Positions 6,077 to 12,984 of a DNA stretch of 52,779 nucleotides are shown piece by piece. This DNA is from a virus. Each line of letters begins with the position of its first letter. The stretch's first letter is position 1. The notes under the pieces are model-generated. The model was given only the letters and a program-made list of their open reading frames with translations, was not told the DNA's origin and searched no databases. The position numbers and the translations under genes are program-made. The DNA is taken from positions 1-52,779 of the IMG/VR virus record IMGVR_UViG_3300020020_000039; one strand, given 5' to 3'.

Positions 6077-6295
6077 ATGCATCCCATCATTATGGCTATA
6101 CTAATCTTCTACGGCATCTTCATACTATTTATAATGAGATGCTACTTCAAAGCAGAGAAAGCGGATAAAAAACTTAGAGAACCAGGAAAAGAAGAAAGAG
6201 AGATAATCACTAAAAACTTTTGGGAAAGCATAAAATTCAAAGACGAATCATATTTGGATTGCGAGAATCCTACTGTTACTGATAGACTGAATTAA
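6077..6295 (+). CDS. Single-span membrane protein (72 aa)
   Basis: Residues 4-22 are hydrophobic (IIMAILIFYGIFILFIM), followed by a charged cytoplasmic-type tail. Last gene before a strong terminator, so it closes the first early transcription unit. Function unknown. Confidence 0.65.
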   Translation: MHPIIMAILIFYGIFILFIMRCYFKAEKADKKLREPGKEEREIITKNFWESIKFKDESYLDCENPTVTDRLN

Positions 6296-6326
6296 GGACG
6301 GTTTTGTATTGGAGGGGTTTATATAA

Positions 6327-6360
6327 GGGGGTGGGTTGAAGGTTCCTGCCCCCACTTTTT
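6327..6360 (+). terminator. Rho-independent terminator
   Basis: GGGGGTGGG (6327-6335) pairs with CCTGCCCCC (6345-6353) including two G-U pairs, 9-base loop, then ACTTTTT. It ends the transcript of the preceding early genes. Confidence 0.75.
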
Positions 6361-6383
6361 AAAAGTTCTTTGATTAAAAATAT

Positions 6384-6638
6384 TTGGCGGTGCAAAGTCT
6401 ATACCCGTTTACGCGAAATGTTGACTACAGCGTAACGCCTACGGACTTCAAGGTGCGGTTGATAGTGTCAACTTATACCGCAAACCCGCCAATCTCATTA
6501 CCTACCCATATTGAATCATGCAGAAAGCAGGGAGGATGTATCGGTAGGCAATTTCTTCGCTAAGCTACCGGGCGTTATAAATGCGGGGCAAGACAGCCGA
6601 TGGGGTTTTGAGCTTTTACGTGTCGGCTGTTTCTTTTT
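6384..6638 (+). ncRNA. Candidate structured non-coding RNA (~250 nt)
   Basis: About 360 bp without a gene lies between two terminators, so a separate transcript is expected. A closing helix TTGGCGG/CCGCCAA (6384-6390/6486-6492) encloses two arms: AAGTC/GACTT (6395-6399/6444-6448) extended by GTTTACGC/GCGTAAC, and TGCGG/CCGCA (6454-6458/6478-6482) extended by TTGA/TCAA. Downstream, CCTACC (6501-6506) can pair with GGTAGG (6543-6548), or CGGTAG (6542-6547) can pair with CTACCG (6565-6570). These exclude each other, as in a switch. It ends in an intrinsic terminator. No known RNA family is recognised. Confidence 0.45.
6593..6638 (+). terminator. Rho-independent terminator of the RNA candidate
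   Basis: 8-bp perfect stem ACAGCCGA/TCGGCTGT, a 22-base loop, then TTCTTTTT. It precedes the next gene by 25 bp. Confidence 0.65.
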
Positions 6639-6662
6639 GGAATCAATTAAAAAATATAAATC

Positions 6663-6917
6663 ATGGGCGTAGAAAACTTAGGTAGAAAAGGCAAAGATAA
6701 AGTAACGGGGCTTGAGGGCGTAATCACAGCTTATTCATTCTGGCTGTATGGGTGCAATAATTATTTATTACAGCCGGTAGTTGACGAAAAGGGAAGTGTG
6801 CCAGATGCTAAATGGTTCGATGAAGGTAGGATTGAATTGCTCTCAGAGAAGGCTATTCAGCCAGCAGATGTAAGAGCCGACAAGAACGGCTGCGACTCAG
6901 CACCAACCGAACGGTAA
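6663..6917 (+). CDS. Conserved small phage protein (84 aa)
   Basis: Pattern GRKGKDKVTGLEGVITAYSF, then LYGCNNYLLQP and KWFDEGRIELL. This is a small beta-fold phage protein type that I recognise from many tailed phages as uncharacterised. It starts a new transcription unit after the structured-RNA terminator. Function unknown. Confidence 0.75.
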   Translation: MGVENLGRKGKDKVTGLEGVITAYSFWLYGCNNYLLQPVVDEKGSVPDAKWFDEGRIELLSEKAIQPADVRADKNGCDSAPTER

Positions 6918-6983
6918 ACAGCTTCCTGTGAGAGCTACAGATATTTCTGATTAGCAACAACTCCAGCGATGATGGTAAACTCA

Positions 6984-7007
6984 GCCCCGTTACGGCGGGG
7001 CACTTTT
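6984..7007 (+). terminator. Rho-independent terminator
   Basis: GCCCCG/CGGGGC stem with a TTACGG loop followed by ACTTTT, in the 101-bp gap between two short genes. The T tract is short, so termination may be partial. Confidence 0.6.
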
Positions 7008-7018
7008 AAAAAACATTT

Positions 7019-7342
7019 ATGGCAAACATACAGTACAACTACCCGATCAGTAATAAATACTTTCCAGGTTATAAAGTAACATCCTCGCCAGTGGCAATAA
7101 TCATGGTTCATTATAACAACTATGAAGTTGAACAGGTGGACATAGGACTACCAAGCCAGATACTTGCAAAGATGAGCAACCATAAAGCATTTGCAAAAGA
7201 AGTCGAGGAGTATGCGGCGAGTAGAGTGCTAGGGTTAAAGCCTTACCCACCTGATGAAACGGAAGATTTTGAGAATGGATTTCACGATGAGATTTTGAAG
7301 GATATGCACAGTGTAGCGGAGGCTAGTTATAACAGAGAATAA
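7019..7342 (+). CDS. Hypothetical protein (107 aa)
   Basis: Soluble, acidic protein with no signal or membrane segment; the helical C-terminal half includes FAKEVEEYAASRVLG. It is first gene of the recombination cluster, 20 bp before the ATPase gene, so a link with recombination or replication is possible by context only. Confidence 0.7.
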   Translation: MANIQYNYPISNKYFPGYKVTSSPVAIIMVHYNNYEVEQVDIGLPSQILAKMSNHKAFAKEVEEYAASRVLGLKPYPPDETEDFENGFHDEILKDMHSVAEASYNRE

Positions 7343-7362
7343 AAACGAAACCAATAATAACA

Positions 7363-8244
7363 ATGCCACTAATTAAAGCAAGCAGAAAGAAAACCAAAAT
7401 GCGGCTATCACTTGCAGCCCCTTCAGGTTTTGGTAAAACAACATCAGCGTTAATGATCGCTTACGGAATGACAAACGATTGGGATAAGATCGCTGTTATT
7501 GACACAGAGAACGGCACAGCATCTTACTATTCAAATCATGTCTTTCCTAACGGATTCAAAGTAGGAGAGTTTAACACCATCCAACTATCACCTCCTTACA
7601 CTCCTGAGAAGTACAGCGAGGGAATAAAAGAGTGCGAGAATGCAGGGATGGAAGTTATTATTCTCGATTCTGTTACTCACGTATGGCAGGGAGAGGGTGG
7701 ACTACTTGAATACAATAGTTCTCTTGGTTCCAACACCTTCCAGAATTGGGCTAAGACAACTCCCAGGTATCAAAAATGGCTGAACAGTATTTTATTCAGC
7801 AAATGCCACATCATTACTACCAACCGAAAGAAACAAGCCTATGCACTTGTACAAGAGAACGGGAAAAACAAGGTAGAAAAGAAAGGCATGGAAGATCAGA
7901 TTCGTGACGGTTACGATTACGAAATGACAATAGCGTTTGAGATTATTAACGATGGCCACATGGCGCAAGCTGCAAAAGATCGTACAGGTCTGTTTATGAA
8001 TAAGCCTGAGTTTGTAATTACTCCTGAAGTAGGACAAACGATAATGGATTGGTGCGAGTCTGGTATTGACCCCAATATTGAGATCAATGAGGCTGTAGTA
8101 AAACTCACCAACTGCGAAACCGTCGAGGATCTCAAACTATTCAAAGAAACTTTACCCGCCTATGTAATTACCAGCGATGCGTTTATCAAAGCTGGTACAA
8201 AAAGATACGCAGCGATTAACGGAAAAAAAACGGAAGTCGTATGA
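7363..8244 (+). CDS. Sak4-like RecA-core ATPase (phage recombinase)
   Basis: 293 aa. Walker A at 19-27 (APSGFGKTT) and Walker B ending at D102 (VIILDS, then VTHVW) define a single RecA/AAA_24-type ATPase core, the architecture of Sak4 single-strand annealing or RecA-like phage recombinases. The following genes include a NinB-like protein, so this is a recombination cassette acting on replicating phage DNA in the cytoplasm. It overlaps the next tiny frame by ATGA. DNA-packaging or partition ATPases share the fold but fit the location less well. Confidence 0.82.
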   Translation: MPLIKASRKKTKMRLSLAAPSGFGKTTSALMIAYGMTNDWDKIAVIDTENGTASYYSNHVFPNGFKVGEFNTIQLSPPYTPEKYSEGIKECENAGMEVIILDSVTHVWQGEGGLLEYNSSLGSNTFQNWAKTTPRYQKWLNSILFSKCHIITTNRKKQAYALVQENGKNKVEKKGMEDQIRDGYDYEMTIAFEIINDGHMAQAAKDRTGLFMNKPEFVITPEVGQTIMDWCESGIDPNIEINEAVVKLTNCETVEDLKLFKETLPAYVITSDAFIKAGTKRYAAINGKKTEVV

Positions 8245-8315
8245 TCAGCAGTAGTCAACTCTTCCTCGAAGAAAGAGAATTAGAAACACCACCACCCTCA
8301 CCAATGAGGGACTAA
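8241..8315 (+). CDS. Possible tiny coupled peptide (24 aa)
   Basis: Starts within the stop of the recombinase gene (ATGA overlap) and encodes a short acidic, proline-rich peptide. No homology is expected at this length. Called only on overlap and on filling the gap; may be spurious. Confidence 0.2.
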   Translation: MISSSQLFLEERELETPPPSPMRD

Positions 8316-8343
8316 TCTAGTGGAGCGATAAAAAAATGATGAA

Positions 8344-8574
8344 ATGACAATAGAAACAAAGTTTGATATCTCCGATAAAATATTTTTCATAAGCAATAAG
8401 AAATCACATTCTTCTATAATTCGGGGGATTAAAGTTGACGTTGCCTTTTGCCCTATAGAAACCAACATAAAAATTACATACTTGTGTAACGAAGATTCCG
8501 ACGCTCGTGTTCATATAAAAATCGAGGAGGAAGACGCTTACAAAACAAAAGAGGAATTATTGCAATCAATCTAA
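8344..8574 (+). CDS. Hypothetical protein (76 aa)
   Basis: Alternating hydrophobic residues (KFDISDKIFFISNKK, NIKITYLCNE) suggest a small beta barrel. Its stop overlaps the start of the NinB-like gene (TAATG), so the two are translationally coupled. Confidence 0.65.
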   Translation: MTIETKFDISDKIFFISNKKSHSSIIRGIKVDVAFCPIETNIKITYLCNEDSDARVHIKIEEEDAYKTKEELLQSI

Positions 8575-8993
8575 TGCAAATCGTCCTTCACATATCGGAA
8601 TCTGGTATTTCTAACACCGCAGCATGGGAGAGGTTCCAGCAGCAGTTGAAACCGGGTAAATGGTTGGTAAGCGCAAAGAGTTTCAAAAAGCGTAGCAATA
8701 ACCAGAACAAATATTATCATGGCTGTATGGTTCCTTTAGTTAAACAAGGTTTAATTGATATGGGGTGGGATATAAGAGACGAGGATGAAGCGCACGAATT
8801 TATTAAAGAAAAGTTCCTGCGAAAGAAGATCGTTAACAAGGAAACAGGCGAAGTAAAAGAAATTCCAGGTTCTACAGCAAAGTTAACAACTGTTCAATTC
8901 AACGAACTAATAGAAGATGTAATAAGATTCGGAGCGGAGTATTTAGGCATCCAAATTCCGTACCCTTCAGAACAAATAGCAATGTATGAGTGA
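8574..8993 (+). CDS. NinB-like recombination protein
   Basis: 139 aa. The region KSFKKRSNNQNKYYHGCM, then the segment around FNELIEDVIRFGAEYLGI, follow the NinB/Orf layout (NQN-type motif, then a C-terminal helix bundle). In lambda-like phages this family binds single-stranded DNA and SSB during recombination. It lies between the Sak4-like ATPase and an HNH-like gene, as expected for a recombination cassette. Identification is by motif order, not by alignment. Confidence 0.65.
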   Translation: MQIVLHISESGISNTAAWERFQQQLKPGKWLVSAKSFKKRSNNQNKYYHGCMVPLVKQGLIDMGWDIRDEDEAHEFIKEKFLRKKIVNKETGEVKEIPGSTAKLTTVQFNELIEDVIRFGAEYLGIQIPYPSEQIAMYE

Positions 8994-9495
8994 AGAACTG
9001 ACTTATTTACAAAAGAGAATGTTACACATTTTATCTGATCGTCCCTTACCCGAAAAGAAAATAAGCAAGATACCGGCTAAGAGTAAAAAGAGAATGGAGA
9101 AAGAGAAGGAACAGAAAGCGGCACTCGGTGAAGATGAAACGGAAAAAGAAAAATGGTTCAAAGCCAGAAGGAGAGAAATGACGGGAATTTGTCAATGTGG
9201 TTGCGCCGCTAAAAGTTCAAAGAACGATGATACTTATTTCAGGCATTCAATCGCTCACATCTTCCCGAAAGCAAAGTTCTTATCAATCGCGTTACATCCG
9301 CTTAATAGTGTAGAGCGAGGGTTCTTTTCAGGATGCCACGGTAATATGGATAATAAGGGAATGGATTTGTGGCCGCAGTTTGCAGACTTCGAAGATATTA
9401 AAGAAAGGTTTTACATACTAGCGCCATTGCTAACAGATGCTGAACGCTCTAGTAAATTTTATTCAAAGTTGGAATCATTGGTTTATTCGAAATAG
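8986..9495 (+). CDS. HNH-like / NinG-like zinc protein
   Basis: 169 aa. After a basic helical N-terminus comes CQCGCAAKSSKNDDTYFRHS, then IAHIFPKAKF, NSVERGFFSGCHGNMDN and GMDLWPQF. The cysteine pair, HxxAH and later GCHGNMDN resemble a degenerate HNH or NinG-type nuclease core. Some key residues are unlike classical HNH enzymes, so catalysis is uncertain. It overlaps the NinB-like gene by 8 bp. Confidence 0.55.
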   Translation: MSEELTYLQKRMLHILSDRPLPEKKISKIPAKSKKRMEKEKEQKAALGEDETEKEKWFKARRREMTGICQCGCAAKSSKNDDTYFRHSIAHIFPKAKFLSIALHPLNSVERGFFSGCHGNMDNKGMDLWPQFADFEDIKERFYILAPLLTDAERSSKFYSKLESLVYSK

Positions 9496-9525
9496 ATTTT
9501 TTCACACGGTTAAAAGGTTAAGGTA

Positions 9526-10131
9526 ATGAGACATTTCACGAAACGTGAAGATAAATTTTTACTGGTTAACAAGGATCTGATTCCGGCAAAGCGAATGTCT
9601 AAAATGCTTAACCGTTCAGAGTCTTCTGCTAGGCAAAGAATGAAACTCATTGGCGCAATACCTACACCCGAGGCGGTTGAGAGATTCAGAAAAGATAGCC
9701 AGATAAAGCCCGGTACTGTCCCACCCAATAAAGGCAAAAAGATGCCCGCCAGCACTTATAAGAAGGTTAAGGCCACGATGTTTAAAAAAGGTCAACGAAT
9801 CCACAACGAAAAATTTGACGGCGCTATTTCAATCAGGACTGACAAAACAAAAAGAAACTACAAATTTATAAGAACATCCAAAGGAGTTTGGCAAGCCCTT
9901 CATGTTTATATCTGGAAGAAATCAAAGAGACGAGTACCAAAAGGGAAGATAGTTGTATTCAAAGACAAGAACACGATGAACTGCAAACTGGGAAACCTGG
10001 AATGTATTACAAGGGTAGAAAACATGAAAAGAAATACGTACCACAACTACCCGAAACCAATTGCAAATTTAATTCAACTACGAGGCGCCCTCAACAGACA
10101 AATTAATAAACACAGTAAACGATTAAAATGA
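9526..10131 (+). CDS. HNH endonuclease, homing type
   Basis: 201 aa. A helix-turn-helix-like N-terminus (LIPAKRMSKMLNRSESSARQ) is followed by an HNH_3-type core: LHVYIWKKSKRRVPKGKIVV, then KDKNTMNCKLGNLECITRVE and NMKRN. This is the layout of free-standing homing nucleases that cut phage DNA near their own locus. It lies among replication genes; its stop overlaps the next start by ATGA. Probably a mobile passenger gene. Confidence 0.82.
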   Translation: MRHFTKREDKFLLVNKDLIPAKRMSKMLNRSESSARQRMKLIGAIPTPEAVERFRKDSQIKPGTVPPNKGKKMPASTYKKVKATMFKKGQRIHNEKFDGAISIRTDKTKRNYKFIRTSKGVWQALHVYIWKKSKRRVPKGKIVVFKDKNTMNCKLGNLECITRVENMKRNTYHNYPKPIANLIQLRGALNRQINKHSKRLK

Positions 10132-10382
10132 AAAATAAAATTGCCGATCTGCGAAATCACATGTTTGCCCAACTGGAAAGATTAGGGGTTGAAGATATTA
10201 ACGAGGAAGATTTGAAAAAAGAAATCGAAAGAGGCAAAGCAATCTCCGAGCTAGGCAAGGTCATTGTTGAGTCGGCTAAAACAGAAATCTTTCATTTAAA
10301 GTTAATGGGGCGGCTCGATCATAACAACCCTCCCAATTTTCTTGAAGATGAGGAACCAAAGAAATTAAGAGCAGCTAAATAA
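10128..10382 (+). CDS. Hypothetical helical protein (84 aa)
   Basis: Predicted almost all helix (MKNKIADLRNHMFAQLERLG, EIERGKAISELGKVIVESAK). This type is common beside HNH and replication genes in phages and is uncharacterised. Coupled to the HNH gene by an ATGA overlap. Confidence 0.7.
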   Translation: MKNKIADLRNHMFAQLERLGVEDINEEDLKKEIERGKAISELGKVIVESAKTEIFHLKLMGRLDHNNPPNFLEDEEPKKLRAAK

Positions 10383-10388
10383 TATTTT

Positions 10389-10760
10389 ATGAAACAACCC
10401 GAATTTATATTCCCTGTCATGGAATTAGCGGAGGAAGGAGAAGCTCTTGCAATGCAGGGGTTACAAAGAGCTACCGATAAAGCTGATAAAGATTCCCCCG
10501 GTTGGAAAGAAAGGTGTTATTCTCTATTCAAAGAGTGGATCAATTTAAAGCCAGCCTACTTTGAGTTCATGACCGAGGATTTTAGAAACCATCTCGAACG
10601 TAACGCAAAGATAGAAACACCTAATTCTAAGACCGCTTACGGCTTCATTCCTTTAAAGGCATTAAGAGAAGGATTGATAGAAAGGTGGGGCTACGGGAAG
10701 GTTTCGAACAAGGCTGCTCATGCGGCAAATGCAAGTGTTTGGAGGAAAATTAAAAACTGA
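10389..10760 (+). CDS. Hypothetical protein (123 aa)
   Basis: Helical, with the aromatic stretch ERCYSLFKEWINLKPAYFEF and a C-terminal segment GFIPLKALREGLIERWGYGK that resembles DNA-binding winged-helix proteins. No family recognised. Lies between the HNH gene and the AP2-like gene. Confidence 0.65.
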   Translation: MKQPEFIFPVMELAEEGEALAMQGLQRATDKADKDSPGWKERCYSLFKEWINLKPAYFEFMTEDFRNHLERNAKIETPNSKTAYGFIPLKALREGLIERWGYGKVSNKAAHAANASVWRKIKN

Positions 10761-10764
10761 AAAT

Positions 10765-11088
10765 ATGAAAGTTCCTGACGGGGTTAATTACCTATCATTT
10801 TACGAGGCAGCAAAAGCAAAAGGAATAAAGATACAATCTAGGCATATTGGGGTTAGCATTAATATTTATGGCAAGCGCCTGACTTGGCTTGCTTCGTATA
10901 ATAGGGGGAAATCCGTGTTTATTGGAAGATTCCCGTTTACAAGAAATGGAGAAGATGAAGCGGGTGCCGCATATAAAAGATACCTATTGAATAACGGTAT
11001 TAAACCCAAAACAACGGTTAAGAGAAAAAGTAATTCAAAATCAAAATTACCGGTATCTGTTATGAATAATGATACAATGGTAGGATAA
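10765..11088 (+). CDS. AP2-like DNA-binding protein (107 aa)
   Basis: From the ATG at 10765; an upstream in-frame start overlaps the previous gene and adds no domain. The central part (KRLTWLASYNRGKSVFIGRF, then TRNGEDEAGAAYKRYL) has the three-strand-plus-helix spacing of AP2 DNA-binding domains found in homing endonucleases. No nuclease domain is attached. The tail is lysine- and serine-rich. It may work with, or be a remnant of, the nearby HNH homing enzyme. Confidence 0.55.
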   Translation: MKVPDGVNYLSFYEAAKAKGIKIQSRHIGVSINIYGKRLTWLASYNRGKSVFIGRFPFTRNGEDEAGAAYKRYLLNNGIKPKTTVKRKSNSKSKLPVSVMNNDTMVG

Positions 11089-11111
11089 TTAAATTAAAAC
11101 TCTGATTAGTT

Positions 11112-11678
11112 ATGAACGAAAGCGTAATAATAATGCGGATAGTAAAAGACTGCAATATTCTCTCCCCGCAGGAGATCGTTTCAAAGTACAAACCGTTGAT
11201 TCAGGATTATGTGTACGACACGATTAAGACAAGGAATTATTTTAGTCAGATTGAAATACAGGGAACTCATGCAGAGGCTATGAGCCGGTTGATTGATGAT
11301 GTCTGCAAAGTTTATGATATCAAAAGATCCCACCTGCTAGTACAGAATCGAAACAGGGAACTTGTTCTGGTACGTCACATGATTTCATTTATAGCTCGAA
11401 TGCTTGACATAACAACCTGGAAAGACATTGGACAAATCTTAGGGGGGCGGGATCATACGACAGCCATGCACGGTTACTCAACGTTCAAAGACCTGCTATC
11501 TACCAATAACAGACCTGCTTTAATAAACTGGAGTAAGTGGATTAAACACGGCAACCCTGAGTTTACAAAGTATTTTGATTGGGCGGCTCCCGTTGAAGAA
11601 GAAAGAGAAGCTGTTGTGATTCACATAAAACCACAGACTGTTTACAATAATATCCCTGTGTATAATTATGCTGAATAA
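11112..11678 (+). CDS. Stand-alone DnaA domain IV protein
   Basis: 188 aa. Residues 60-128 match the DNA-binding domain IV of the replication initiator DnaA: a helix pair, NRNRELVLVRHMISFIARML, and the signature GGRDHTTAMH at 111-120. The AAA+ ATPase domain of DnaA is absent. The protein can therefore be expected to bind DnaA-box-like sites without ATP-driven origin melting. DnaA-box-like TATCAACA sequences and a large hairpin lie directly downstream, and replication genes follow. It could recruit host DnaA to a phage origin, compete with it, or regulate transcription. Confidence 0.88.
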   Translation: MNESVIIMRIVKDCNILSPQEIVSKYKPLIQDYVYDTIKTRNYFSQIEIQGTHAEAMSRLIDDVCKVYDIKRSHLLVQNRNRELVLVRHMISFIARMLDITTWKDIGQILGGRDHTTAMHGYSTFKDLLSTNNRPALINWSKWIKHGNPEFTKYFDWAAPVEEEREAVVIHIKPQTVYNNIPVYNYAE

Positions 11679-11679
11679 G

Positions 11680-11744
11680 ATATCAACAGGTGTTAACATT
11701 TTCTTAGGTTATTCTTTTCCGGTAGTTATGCAAACTTATCAACA
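11680..11744. promoter_or_regulatory. DnaA-box-like sites downstream of the DnaA-domain gene
   Basis: TTATCAACA (11736-11744) differs by one base from the consensus TTATCCACA, and ATATCAACA (11680-11688) by two. Both lie immediately after the gene for a DnaA domain IV protein, so they are natural binding candidates and possible origin elements. Confidence 0.45.
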
Positions 11745-11838
11745 AGACCCCCTGAAATGTTCTAAAAGCTATGGTTATGCGTTAAATTTGTATCGCTGCA
11801 ATTAATAGGTTAAGTTATGATTAGTAAAAAGTATTCAT

Positions 11839-11918
11839 CCCCTGATGTAGGTGGGTTTAATTACCCAAGTAGCGAGACTTAACCCGCTGCGCAGCAACCT
11901 ACATCAGGGGATTTTTAT
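11839..11918 (+). terminator. Large branched hairpin with T tract
   Basis: A perfect 14-bp stem (11839-11852/11897-11910) encloses three smaller inverted repeats: GGGT/ACCC, AAGT/ACTT and the palindrome GCTGCGCAGC, laid end to end with few unpaired bases. ATTTTTATT follows. As RNA it is an elaborate intrinsic terminator; as DNA it is a cruciform-prone element next to DnaA-like sites. It separates the DnaA-domain gene from the HNH gene. Confidence 0.7.
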
Positions 11919-11936
11919 TGGTTAACTGATTAGTAT

Positions 11937-12305
11937 ATGGTTTGTAGGAAATGTGATTCTCCTGACATTGAGTTGGAGTACCGTGAGGCAATGCAACAAT
12001 ATTTGACCCGGTGTAATGCGTGCAAGGCCGTTACATGGCAACCCAAAGAGGGAACAAAGAACAGGGAAAGCAAGCACAAGGATCTGGTAAAGAAAAAAGG
12101 ACTCGACTATTGTGAGTGCTGCCTGAGAAAGAAAGAAGATATCCCCGCTCCTGGTACTCTTGAAGCCCACCACATTTTAGAATACGCTGAAGGTGGCACT
12201 GATGATCTCGCAAATATTTTAATCCTCTGTACTTATTGCCACAAGGACACCCACCAGAAAAGAACGTATCTCGGTCACTATAAAAAAATCGTATCCAATG
12301 AATAA
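11937..12305 (+). CDS. HNH endonuclease with N-terminal zinc ribbon
   Basis: 122 aa. Residues 3-30 carry two Cys pairs (CRKC and CNAC), a zinc ribbon. The C-terminal part is a classical HNH core: YCECC, then LEAHHILEYAEGGTDDLANI and LCTYCHKDTH, with both metal-binding CxxC pairs and the HH catalytic pair. It lies between the DnaA-domain gene and the replication gene and overlaps the latter by 8 bp. A phage DNA nuclease or homing function is likely. Confidence 0.85.
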   Translation: MVCRKCDSPDIELEYREAMQQYLTRCNACKAVTWQPKEGTKNRESKHKDLVKKKGLDYCECCLRKKEDIPAPGTLEAHHILEYAEGGTDDLANILILCTYCHKDTHQKRTYLGHYKKIVSNE

Positions 12306-12984
12306 AGAAACTTTTATCCTCCGTTCGGAGTGGTACGGTGCTATATCAAAACTTTCAGTTAAAGAGAAAGCAAAGATGTTAGATAATTTATTCGGATACC
12401 ATATTAAGGGGAGTGATGCTGTAGATAATAACACAGCAGGGCTGGAATTATTGTGGAGTATGCTTGAGCCGAACCTTGTCAGAAATATCGAAAACTACGA
12501 CAGGAGGAAGGATACTTCTTCCGAGAATGGGAAAAAGGGGGGACGTCCGAGCATTAATAAAAACCTAAATAACCTAGAAAAACCTAGCGATAACCTAAAT
12601 AACCTAACGCTTTCTGGAGATAACCTAACAGAACCTAACGAAAGCCTATCTGTATATGTTAGTGTTCCTGTACCTGAGAGTGTACCTGCTCCTGCAACTG
12701 AACCTGTATATGGTAGTGTACCTGATACTGATTGGGAAAAAGAAAAACAAAATTTTTTGAACGATGAAAAATGGGAGTACAAGTTCGTAACAGAAAAACA
12801 GGTCAGCAGGGAAGATTACAGATTGTATGCAAATAACTTTATTTCTACGCTGGATTTGCAAGAAGATTTTAAGAACCGGAAAGAATTGAAAAAACATTTT
12901 ACCAACTGGTTTGATTTAAAAGTAAGAAAGGGCGAAATAATAATCAAGAAGGCGGTAGTAAAAAAGGAGCATCAAGGATGGTAA
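12298..12984 (+). CDS. Replication protein, DUF6291-like (lambda O-like role)
   Basis: 228 aa. The N-terminal ~75 residues (FILRSEWYGAISKLSVKEKA, later ENGKKGGRP) fit the DUF6291/replisome-organiser type found in Bacteroidetes phages. A low-complexity linker (about 88-145) is rich in Asn-Leu and then Val-Pro, followed by a charged helical C-terminal domain. The linker DNA holds seven AACCTA repeats at near-helical spacing, like the iterons inside lambda O. It lies directly before the primase-helicase (8-bp overlap). Likely an origin-binding initiator that loads the helicase; the function is inferred from context. Confidence 0.65.
   Translation: MNKETFILRSEWYGAISKLSVKEKAKMLDNLFGYHIKGSDAVDNNTAGLELLWSMLEPNLVRNIENYDRRKDTSSENGKKGGRPSINKNLNNLEKPSDNLNNLTLSGDNLTEPNESLSVYVSVPVPESVPAPATEPVYGSVPDTDWEKEKQNFLNDEKWEYKFVTEKQVSREDYRLYANNFISTLDLQEDFKNRKELKKHFTNWFDLKVRKGEIIIKKAVVKKEHQGW
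12562..12637. repeat. Iteron-like AACCTA array inside the replication gene
   Basis: Seven exact AACCTA copies start at 12562, 12571, 12581, 12592, 12601, 12622 and 12632. The spacings of 9, 10, 11, 9, 21 and 10 bp keep them near one face of the helix. Five encode Asn-Leu in one frame while two are read in another frame, so the repeat is conserved at DNA rather than protein level. GTACCTG-type repeats follow to about 12740. Candidate replication origin. Confidence 0.55.

Noticed and set aside
6361-6640. tmRNA or 6S RNA as identity of the structured RNA
   Set aside because: No tag-peptide frame, no tRNA-like end with T loop and no single long 6S-type hairpin with central bubble.
10720-10764. 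Upstream start for the AP2-like protein
   Set aside because: It lies inside the preceding gene and adds no domain; the ATG at 10765 fits the usual spacing.
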